A stretch of DNA of 6,094 nucleotides, from positions 1-6,094 of the forward strand of contig JASFQI010000317.1 of the NCBI GenBank assembly GCA_050115555.1. Reading direction: 5' to 3'. The DNA comes from JASFQI01 sp050115555 (GTDB lineage: Bacteria; Desulfobacterota; DSM-4660; Desulfatiglandales; HGW-15). Shown piece after piece: positions 1 to 4,945 of the stretch; positions within the stretch are counted from its first letter, which is position 1; each line of letters starts with the position of its first letter. A program made the translations under genes and the position numbers. Under the pieces are notes generated by a model. It worked only from the letters and a program-made list of their open reading frames with translations, did not search any database and was not told the DNA's origin.

Positions 1-1
1 C

Positions 2-70
2 GTCATTGCAACGTATGTGGAGGAACGCGCCGGTCTCCCCATTCAAAGGAAAACCCTGAAACGGAGGTAA
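2..70 (+). CDS. C-terminal end of an upstream gene (partial, unidentified)
   Basis: One frame entering from the left edge gives 22 residues ending in a basic tail (reading VIATYVEERAGLPIQ, then RKTLKRR) before TAA at 68-70. The composition looks like a real amphipathic C-terminus, while the other two forward frames read as arbitrary sequence. A small inverted repeat (AAACGG at 59-64, CCGTTT at 74-79) straddles the stop codon. It can be extended by CCC/GGG across a bulge, but no T-run follows, so it is not a convincing terminator. The family cannot be assigned from so few residues. It could also be a chance open frame. Confidence 0.35.
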   Translation, partial: VIATYVEERAGLPIQRKTLKRR

Positions 71-350
71 GTACCGTTTGGGGCGTCTCCATCCTCTCCT
101 TTTCCAGTCGAAATAGAGTGGCATAACTTTCGCATCCTACATCTCGAGATTTCGATATCTCGTCGAAACGCCTGTGCGTTCTTTGACGGAGCATTCTTTC
201 GTATGAATGCCTCTATCGCGATGAAAAAGGAAAGAGAAAAGCAGCAAATTCGTTCATGTTTGCGTTGTGTTTTTCTGCTCAAGGTTTTTGCAGCACAGCC
301 GATATCTCACAAGGGGGTATCGAATAATCAACAAAACTCGGAGGTGCATC
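71..350. other. Leader region upstream of the binding-protein gene
   Basis: No credible gene lies in these 280 nt. Short open frames on both strands have no ribosome site and no protein-like composition. The region holds a cluster of overlapping palindromes at 141-168, a weak sigma-54-like element at 119-134 and a good sigma-28-like promoter at 279-305. The A-rich stretch around 222-248 may be an upstream AT element. The Shine-Dalgarno site for the next gene is GGAGGT at 340-345. Confidence 0.6.
279..305 (+). promoter_or_regulatory. Candidate sigma-28 (FliA) promoter
   Basis: TCAAGGTT at 279-286, an 11-nt spacer, then GCCGATAT at 298-305. The classical flagellar/chemotaxis consensus is TAAAGTTT-N11-GCCGATAA, so 13 of 16 positions match at exactly the expected spacing; TCAAG is a common -35 variant. 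Transcription would begin near 312-315, giving a leader of about 38 nt that contains the GGAGGT site. The placement fits, because the unit it would drive includes a chemoreceptor. The match was made by eye, with no genome-wide background. Confidence 0.65.
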
Positions 351-1241
351 ATGTTCAAGAAAACGTTGGTGTTCGCGATGGTTGTCCTTTTCCTCAGCTC
401 AGGGCTTGCTGCTGCGGAAACCTACAAAATCGGGGTTCTTGCCAAGCGCGGGCCTGTCAAGGCCCTGGAAAAATGGAAGGCGACAGGGGAATACCTGACC
501 GCCAAAATTCCTGAAAAAACATTTGAAATCGTTCCGCTGGACTTCGACGCGGTCAATCCGGCCATCGAAAAGGGCGAGGTCGATTTCTTCTTGGTGAATT
601 CGTCCATGTTCGTGACTGCCCAGGTGAAATACGGTTCGACGCCGGTTGCCACCATGATCAACTCTCGCCAGGGACAACCCCTCAAATCGTTCGGAGGTGT
701 CATCCTGACCCTTTCGGATAACGAAAGTGTGAACTCCCTGTCTGATCTGAAGGGGAAATCCTTCATGGCGGTCAAGGCCTCCTCCTTCGGCGGTTGGCAG
801 ATGGCCTACAAAGAGCTGATGGACGCGGGGCTGGAACCGAAACAGGATTTGGCCAGCCTGGAGTTTGCCGGCAAGCACGACAATGTCGTCCTTGCAGTGC
901 AGAACGGCGTTGTTGACGCAGGGACCGTGCGCACGGATACCCTCGAACGAATGGCTGCTGAAGGGTACATCGACATGGCTGAGTTCAAGATCGTCAATCA
1001 AAAGAAACACGACGGATTTCCGTTTGTTTGCAGCTCGGCCCTGTATCCGGAGTGGCCGTTGGGCAAGCTCCAGAAAACGCCCGACGACGTGGCCGGCGCG
1101 GTTGTAGAGGCCCTGAAACAAATGAAGTCGGACGACCCTGCGGCCAAAGCGGCGAAGGTGGTCGGCTGGACGGATGCGCTGGATTACGGACCGGTGGAGG
1201 CCCTGCAGGAATCCCTGAAAGTGGGGGCGTATGCATTGTAA
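351..1241 (+). CDS. Periplasmic solute-binding protein, PhnD/TtrS-sensor-like (PF12974 type)
   Basis: The 296-residue product begins with a Sec signal peptide: Lys3-Lys4, a hydrophobic core at about residues 5-19, and likely cleavage after Ala22. The mature part has the two-lobe PhnD-like layout. It opens YKIGVLAKRGPVKALEKW, continues with the PLDFDAVNPAIEKGEVDFF segment (62-80), then a crossover stretch SLSDLKGKSFMAVKASSFGG (129-148), and HDNVVLAVQNGVVDAGTVRT (177-195). The C-terminus (LYPEWPLGKL at 231-240, GWTDALDYGPV at 272-282) resembles the sensor domains of TtrS-type tetrathionate kinases, as I recall that family. That hints at anion or oxyanion sensing rather than phosphonate uptake. 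The ATG at 351 is chosen because GGAGGT lies 5 nt upstream and the signal peptide starts there; a GTG at 267 would bury it. No permease or ATPase gene is adjacent. A chemoreceptor follows after 96 nt, so I infer ligand presentation to that receptor. The ligand is unknown. Confidence 0.88.
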   Translation: MFKKTLVFAMVVLFLSSGLAAAETYKIGVLAKRGPVKALEKWKATGEYLTAKIPEKTFEIVPLDFDAVNPAIEKGEVDFFLVNSSMFVTAQVKYGSTPVATMINSRQGQPLKSFGGVILTLSDNESVNSLSDLKGKSFMAVKASSFGGWQMAYKELMDAGLEPKQDLASLEFAGKHDNVVLAVQNGVVDAGTVRTDTLERMAAEGYIDMAEFKIVNQKKHDGFPFVCSSALYPEWPLGKLQKTPDDVAGAVVEALKQMKSDDPAAKAAKVVGWTDALDYGPVEALQESLKVGAYAL

Positions 1242-1254
1242 GGAGCTGGACGAT

Positions 1255-1291
1255 GCTTCCCTGCCGCACCCTCCAAGAGGGGCAGGGGAGC
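1255..1291 (+). other. Intercistronic RNA hairpin
   Basis: Bases 1255-1265 pair with 1281-1291 in an 11-bp, GC-rich stem containing one G-U pair. Inside the 15-nt loop, CCTC (1270-1273) can pair with GAGG (1277-1280). No T-run follows, so full rho-independent termination is unlikely. A hairpin between an abundant periplasmic binding protein gene and its lower-abundance membrane partner commonly protects the upstream mRNA from 3' exonucleases or marks a processing site. That role is inferred here. Confidence 0.6.
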
Positions 1292-1337
1292 TCGTACAGA
1301 GGTGCAACCCGTTTTTCCGCTGAAAGGAGTTTTCAAG

Positions 1338-3242
1338 ATGAAGTTTATCTCACAATCCAGCCTTCGTCGAAAATTGTTGCTGCCTACGATCGTCATCATG
1401 GTTGGCTGTATTGCGGGTCTCTCGTTTACGGTCGTGTCGGTTCAAAAGCGTCAGTTGGAAAAGCTTGGGCAATCGGTGGTCGCTGGATTGGAAAACGCGA
1501 ACAGTGCCGCGAACGAAAACTACGCCGAACTGGGTAAGGATGTATCGGTTTTCCTCCAGGAAATGAGCGGGATGTTCAGTGCATCCATCGAGGAGACGAC
1601 CCGCAGCTCATTGGAAGAAGAAAAAGCCCAGCTCGATACGGAATTGAACGCCGTCTTGAAGCTAAATGCCGAATCCATTGCGGACCTGCTGTCTCAAGTG
1701 GCCCCGCCCGCCATCCTTGCCAACAACTTTTTGGATTTGATCGCGTATAGCAAGTCGGCCACCGAGAACGAGGACATCGTTTATGCCGTTTATGTGAGAG
1801 CGGACGGAAAGCCCATGACACGGTTTTTGGATCGAAAATCCTCTCTGATTCAGCAATACCTCAAGAGTGGAAAAGAGAAAAACAGCGTGTTGCGGGTGAT
1901 CGCGGCCTCGAAAAAGGATCCGAATGTGCTTTTGGTCGAAAAACCGGTGTCCCTTGAGGGGAAAGAGCTGGGCAAGGTGTTGATTTGTGCGGACAAGGCG
2001 TCAGCCAAGGAGAAGGTCGCGGCCCTTTCCAATCGGTTCGATCAAATGATCCGTTCGAACGCGGAAAAGTGGGAGGCCGTGATTCAGACAGAATCCGAAA
2101 AACTGAATCAGCGCATTGTGCAAGAGCTCGGCACCGTGAGCAGTCAAAGCAGCTCCGCCGTACAAAAAATCGGAGAAGCCTTGAAGGGGGCCGCTGAGAC
2201 CATGCGCACGGAAACCCAAACCGCTGTGATGGGGGCGGGCGGGGTTTCCATCCTGTTGATTTTCGTGATTTTGTATTTGTTTTTGACCCGAGTCACCAAA
2301 TCCATCGGCAAAGTCGCGGCCGCGTTGGACCTCCATTCAGATCATATTACGTCCGCATCGGAACAGGTCGCCTCTTTGAGCCAGCAACTTGCAGAGGGGT
2401 CCTCGGAGCAGGCCTCTTCCATTGAAGAGACCTCTTCATCCCTGGAAGAAATGGCTTCCATGACCAAGCAGAATGCGGACAATGCAGGTCAGGCGAATGT
2501 GCTGATGAAAGAAACCAACGAAGTGGTGAAAGATGCCAACCATTCGATGAATGAATTGACAGACTCCATGGAAGACATTTCAGTGGCCAGTGCGGAGACC
2601 TCCAAAATCATCAAGACCATCGATGAGATTGCTTTCCAGACCAATTTACTTGCGCTCAACGCGGCCGTGGAAGCGGCAAGGGCCGGGGAGGCAGGCGCAG
2701 GGTTTGCGGTTGTCGCAGACGAGGTCCGGAATCTGGCGATCCGGGCGGCCGATGCCGCAAGAAACACAGCGGACCTTATCGAAGGCACTGTGAAGAAGGT
2801 GGATGGAGGGAAAGGCCTGGTTACACGGGCAAACGATGCTTTCAGCAAGGTGACCCAGAGTTCTTCCAGTATAGCGGACCTCGTTTCCGAAATCGCAGCC
2901 GCTTCCAATGAGCAGGCGCAAGGGATCGGCCAGGTCAATACCGCGGTTGCCGAGATGGACAATGTCATTCAGCAGAACGCTGCCAGTTCTGAGGAGACAT
3001 CCTCCGCTTCCGAGGAGATGTGCTCTCAGGCCGGGGAGATGAAGGCCAGGATAGGCGATTTGGTTGCCATGGTGCATGGAAAGGGGACCGGGACGGCTTG
3101 GGAGGCACAGGCAAAACCCGTCGAAAAACCGATGGAGTTCGTTGAAACCGAAAAAGGCGAAGCCATGGCCTTATACAGACCGAGGGAAATGAATCTCCAG
3201 CAGAAGATCCCCCTGGAAGAGAAGGATTTCGAAAATTTTTAG
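1338..3242 (+). CDS. Methyl-accepting chemotaxis protein (transmembrane chemoreceptor)
   Basis: The 634-residue receptor signals to CheA/CheW at the inner membrane. TM1 spans about residues 13-35 and TM2 about 297-316. The periplasmic part of roughly 260 residues has long helical arms around a PAS/Cache-like core at about 110-220 (strand pattern DIVYAVYVRADG from 146, then GKVLICADK to 220). No clear HAMP domain follows TM2; helical sequence runs directly into the signalling domain. Methylation-type heptads include SSIEETSSSLEEM from 360 and ASSEETSSASEEM around 549-561. The kinase-contact hairpin is at 428-467, starting IDEIAFQTNLLALNAAVEAA and ending with GFAVVADEVRNLA. A flexible linker of about 50 residues (580-629) ends in DFENF (630-634), matching the x-aromatic-x-x-aromatic CheR/CheB tether. 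The ATG at 1338 has AAAGGAG 8 nt upstream and is preferred to an in-frame ATG at 1302. It is probably co-transcribed with the binding protein before it. Confidence 0.97.
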   Translation: MKFISQSSLRRKLLLPTIVIMVGCIAGLSFTVVSVQKRQLEKLGQSVVAGLENANSAANENYAELGKDVSVFLQEMSGMFSASIEETTRSSLEEEKAQLDTELNAVLKLNAESIADLLSQVAPPAILANNFLDLIAYSKSATENEDIVYAVYVRADGKPMTRFLDRKSSLIQQYLKSGKEKNSVLRVIAASKKDPNVLLVEKPVSLEGKELGKVLICADKASAKEKVAALSNRFDQMIRSNAEKWEAVIQTESEKLNQRIVQELGTVSSQSSSAVQKIGEALKGAAETMRTETQTAVMGAGGVSILLIFVILYLFLTRVTKSIGKVAAALDLHSDHITSASEQVASLSQQLAEGSSEQASSIEETSSSLEEMASMTKQNADNAGQANVLMKETNEVVKDANHSMNELTDSMEDISVASAETSKIIKTIDEIAFQTNLLALNAAVEAARAGEAGAGFAVVADEVRNLAIRAADAARNTADLIEGTVKKVDGGKGLVTRANDAFSKVTQSSSSIADLVSEIAAASNEQAQGIGQVNTAVAEMDNVIQQNAASSEETSSASEEMCSQAGEMKARIGDLVAMVHGKGTGTAWEAQAKPVEKPMEFVETEKGEAMALYRPREMNLQQKIPLEEKDFENF

Positions 3243-3353
3243 ACTCCTGTTTTCCTTCTCATGACTCCTCCTGATCCATGAGAGATCGGCAGGATTCGCC
3301 AGGGGTCGGCGCGACGTTCCATGTAGAGGCCTTCCCGGTAACGGAAGTTTCAT

Positions 3354-3394
3354 GGGCCGTGATTCCTCGAACCAGAGGGCGCGGCCCTTTTTTT
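3354..3394 (+). terminator. Rho-independent terminator after the chemoreceptor gene
   Basis: GGGCCG (3354-3359) pairs exactly with CGGCCC (3382-3387). The stem continues through T-G and G-C pairs and, after a short bulge, CCTC (3365-3368) with GAGG (3375-3378), leaving a 6-nt loop. Seven T residues follow at 3388-3394. There is no matching A-run on the other side, so it acts on rightward transcription. It lies 112 nt after the stop codon and separates the sensory unit from the enzyme unit. Confidence 0.9.
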
Positions 3395-3475
3395 ATCCTT
3401 TTCCTCTTTGGAATCCGGAGAAAGATTTGAATATGCGTAACCCCTCAAAATAAATAGGTTTTAAAAGATATCGTT

Positions 3476-3490
3476 GCCTTTTGAAAAGGC
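3476..3490. repeat. 15-bp palindrome, possible operator
   Basis: GCCTTTT-G-AAAAGGC is a perfect inverted repeat with a single central base. With a 1-nt loop it is a better candidate for a dimeric regulator site than for an RNA hairpin. It sits between the terminator and the start of the enzyme unit, about 230 nt upstream of the first gene. No regulator gene is visible in the window to pair it with. Confidence 0.35.
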
Positions 3491-3628
3491 CTTGTTCGCG
3501 CGTTCCTCCTTTTTCGAAGAGACGGCGGGAGGATTCGTTTTATGAAATATTGATGAAGAGTGAAAAGATCCTCACTTTCCTCAGGCAGGCTCCTTTGAGG
3601 TGGATGGCGAAGGAGCAAGAGCTGAGCC

Positions 3629-3657
3629 TTGAACGTCCAACAGGAGCATGCAATACT
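3629..3657 (+). promoter_or_regulatory. Weak sigma-70-type promoter candidate for the enzyme unit
   Basis: TTGAAC (3629-3634), a 17-nt spacer and AATACT (3652-3657) match the TTGACA/TATAAT consensus at 8 of 12 positions with ideal spacing. Initiation near 3664 would leave a leader of about 55 nt carrying AAGGAG at 3706-3711. An alternative, TTGAAT at 3427-3432, has no good -10 element. Matches of this quality occur by chance. Confidence 0.3.
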
Positions 3658-3718
3658 GATTCTCCGAAAACCGCGCGCAGGCCGGAAACGTTCTATGGAT
3701 AAACCAAGGAGAAAGAAA

Positions 3719-4075
3719 ATGACGGAAAGTCAGGTTGCGCTTCAACAGGAGGTCAAGGATCTTTTCGATACATATCGTCACGCAATGCCCGCGGTGGGCA
3801 ATGCCTATGACACCCTGCCCGAGGCGGTTTACCAGGACGGGGCCTTGAGCGGAAAGGTGAAACGGCTCATGGCCTTGTCCGGGGCCCTTGTGCATGGATG
3901 CAGGGCGTGCATCGTCTTTCAGACGGAATATGCCTTGAACCTCGGGGCCAGTGTTGAGGAGGTCCTGGAGGCCTGTGCGGTCGCCATCAGCCTGGGGGGT
4001 ACCATGGCCGCTGGGGAGACCACCCGCGTGATGCAGTTCCTGAGGGAGAAGGGCCTCTTGGACGAACCGAGTTGA
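3719..4075 (+). CDS. Carboxymuconolactone decarboxylase/AhpD-family protein
   Basis: The 118-residue soluble, all-helical protein has the PF02627 core. It shows LSGKVKRLMALSGALVHGC (43-61), the CxxC pair Cys61-Arg-Ala-Cys64, then ALNLGASVEEVLEACAVAIS (72-91) and GGTMAAGETTRVMQFL. Family members either decarboxylate carboxymuconolactone-type compounds or use the CxxC thiols for AhpD-like peroxidase or reductase chemistry. In AhpD the second cysteine is followed four residues later by an essential His; here that position is Gln68, so standard AhpD proton relay is doubtful. The ATG at 3719 has AAGGAG 7 nt upstream. In-frame upstream starts (ATG 3695, TTG 3629) add only basic, unfamily-like sequence. 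It is the first gene of the enzyme unit, 113 nt before the tautomerase gene. Membership of the family is secure; the reaction is not. Confidence 0.9.
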   Translation: MTESQVALQQEVKDLFDTYRHAMPAVGNAYDTLPEAVYQDGALSGKVKRLMALSGALVHGCRACIVFQTEYALNLGASVEEVLEACAVAISLGGTMAAGETTRVMQFLREKGLLDEPS

Positions 4076-4188
4076 CTCAGGAACGAAGCTGGAGATTCAC
4101 TTTTCGCGGGTCCCGAGTGGGTCAAGACCCCTTATGGGGCAATGGGATTCGCCGAAATCCCCACGCAGCAATTTCGAAAGGGGGGCGC

Positions 4189-4392
4189 ATGCCTTACGTA
4201 AACATCAAGGTCACCCGGGAGGGGGTCACGGCCGAGCAGAAGGAGCAACTCATTCAGGGAGCCACCCGGCTTCTTGCGGATGTGCTGGGAAAGAACCCTA
4301 AGACCACGGTGGTGGTTATCGAGGAGATCGACACGGACAACTGGGGGGTTGCGGGCGAGAGCATCACTAGAAGAAGGCAGCGAGGCGAGTGA
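4189..4392 (+). CDS. 4-oxalocrotonate tautomerase-family protein
   Basis: The 67-residue product (66 after Met removal) opens Met-Pro-Tyr-Val-Asn-Ile-Lys-Val, exposing the amino-terminal proline that is the general base of the tautomerase superfamily. The family body follows: GVTAEQKEQLIQGATRLLAD, VLGKNPKTTVVVIEE and DTDNWGVAGESI. The usual length is about 62 residues. Compared with Pseudomonas 4-OT, the aromatic Phe50 position is Trp51, but substrate-binding Arg11 and Arg39 are not conserved: about Gly11/Val12 and Val40 occupy these positions. The substrate is therefore probably not 2-hydroxymuconate. Small 4-OT proteins usually form hexamers. The start is set by Pro2 and the purine-rich GAAAGGGGGG at 4176-4185; the open frame extends upstream to 4072 without meaning. 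Its stop overlaps or nearly abuts the next gene. Confidence 0.92.
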   Translation: MPYVNIKVTREGVTAEQKEQLIQGATRLLADVLGKNPKTTVVVIEEIDTDNWGVAGESITRRRQRGE

Positions 4393-4397
4393 ATGCG

Positions 4398-4856
4398 ATG
4401 ACTGCAAAATACGCGCACACCAACCTGATTGCAAAGGACTGGAAGCGGCTGGCGGACTTCTACCAGGACGTGTTCGCCTGCACGCCGGTCCCTCCTGAGC
4501 GGGACTTGTCCGGTGCCTGGCTCGACCGTGCCACGGGGATTCACGGCGCTCGCATCTGCGGCATCCACCTCCTTCTTCCCGGCCATGGGGAGCACGGACC
4601 TACGCTCGAGATTTTCCAGTACGAGACCTCGCCCGAGCACCCGTCAGTGAACCCGGATACGCTTGGTTTCTCACACCTGGCCTTTGCCGTGGAGGACGTG
4701 GAAGCCACGGCAGAAACCGTCTTTGCCCGTGGAGGCTCCGCTCTCGGGGAGTGCACGACACTCACTGTGCCCGGTGTGGGTCGGCTGACGTTTCAGTACG
4801 TGAGGGATCCCGAGGAAAACATCCTCGAGATTCAGCACTGGGAGAAAGGCTCTTGA
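4398..4856 (+). CDS. VOC-superfamily (glyoxalase/dioxygenase fold) metalloprotein
   Basis: The 152-residue protein consists of two beta-alpha-beta-beta-beta modules. The first runs from KYAHTNLIAKDWKRLADFYQ (4-23) to GPTLEIFQY (67-75). The second runs from GFSHLAFAVEDVEATAETVF (90-109) to ENILEIQHW (140-148). All four canonical metal ligands are in place: His7, Glu71, His93 and Glu144. A divalent-metal active site as in glyoxalase I, methylmalonyl-CoA epimerase or related enzymes is therefore likely. Isomerase, epimerase, lyase and dioxygenase activities all use this fold, so the reaction remains open. The ATG at 4398 lies 5 nt after the tautomerase stop. A GTG at 4389, three codons upstream, would give a 4-nt GTGA overlap and is equally possible. 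Either way, translation is probably coupled to the tautomerase gene. Confidence 0.92.
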   Translation: MTAKYAHTNLIAKDWKRLADFYQDVFACTPVPPERDLSGAWLDRATGIHGARICGIHLLLPGHGEHGPTLEIFQYETSPEHPSVNPDTLGFSHLAFAVEDVEATAETVFARGGSALGECTTLTVPGVGRLTFQYVRDPEENILEIQHWEKGS

Positions 4857-4934
4857 CCCTTAGGTACGATGCGGTCGTTTTGGTGTAGGAAGGATGGATG
4901 GAAAGGGACAGGACACGGAGCGTTCCTTCGGAAA

Positions 4935-4940
4935 GGAGGG
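4935..4940 (+). promoter_or_regulatory. Shine-Dalgarno site supporting a TTG start
   Basis: GGAGGG, inside AAAGGAGGG, lies 5 nt before TTG at 4946. It competes with ATG at 4898, which has AGGA at 4887-4890. The 16 extra codons from 4898 are rich in AGG/CGG and polar residues and coincide with these purine tracts, so I favour TTG. A short TTCC/GGAA hairpin at 4923-4933 sits just upstream. Confidence 0.5.
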
Positions 4941-4945
4941 ATTCC

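Larger units (their letters stand above)
3243..3718. other. Intergenic region between the two transcription units
   Basis: No convincing gene is present in these 476 nt. From left to right it holds a 7-bp inverted repeat (TCTCATG at 3257-3263, CATGAGA at 3277-3283), a small hairpin (CTTCC 3331-3335, GGAAG 3343-3347) and the strong terminator at 3354-3394. These are followed by a visibly AT-rich patch at 3421-3475, a 15-bp palindrome at 3476-3490 and a possible sigma-70 promoter at 3629-3657. A tiny ATG frame at 3542-3553 overlaps a 49-codon frame at 3553-3702; neither has clear protein-like composition. Confidence 0.6.

Noticed and set aside
267..350. 28-residue N-terminal extension of the binding protein from GTG at 267
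   Set aside because: It would bury a normal signal peptide, it overlaps the sigma-28-like promoter, and the GGAGGT site points to ATG 351.
203..514. 103-codon + strand frame starting with ATG at 203
   Set aside because: It overlaps the binding-protein start in another frame, has no Shine-Dalgarno site and runs through the promoter candidate.
399..1307. Long open frame of 302 codons on the minus strand opposite the binding-protein gene
   Set aside because: It is a codon-bias shadow: no ribosome site, Arg/His/Gly-rich composition without family pattern, and the + strand protein is clearly real.
2489..2968. 159-codon minus-strand frame inside the chemoreceptor signalling domain
   Set aside because: Ser/Ala/Thr-rich antisense of coiled-coil heptads; the repetitive sense codons explain the absence of stops.
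3257..3283. 7-bp inverted repeat just after the chemoreceptor stop codon as the unit terminator
   Set aside because: No T-run follows it, and a much stronger hairpin with seven Ts lies at 3354-3394.
3488..3501. Second possible sigma-54 site (GG-N10-GC) in the intergenic region
   Set aside because: Only the dinucleotide spacing fits; the -12 box is GCGC-like and the match overlaps the palindrome.
3719..4392. Aromatic ring-cleavage (beta-ketoadipate or meta-cleavage) operon based on CMD and 4-OT families
   Set aside because: No ring-cleavage or hydroxylase gene is present, the VOC protein looks like a short single-domain metalloprotein, and the tautomerase lacks the dicarboxylate-binding arginines.
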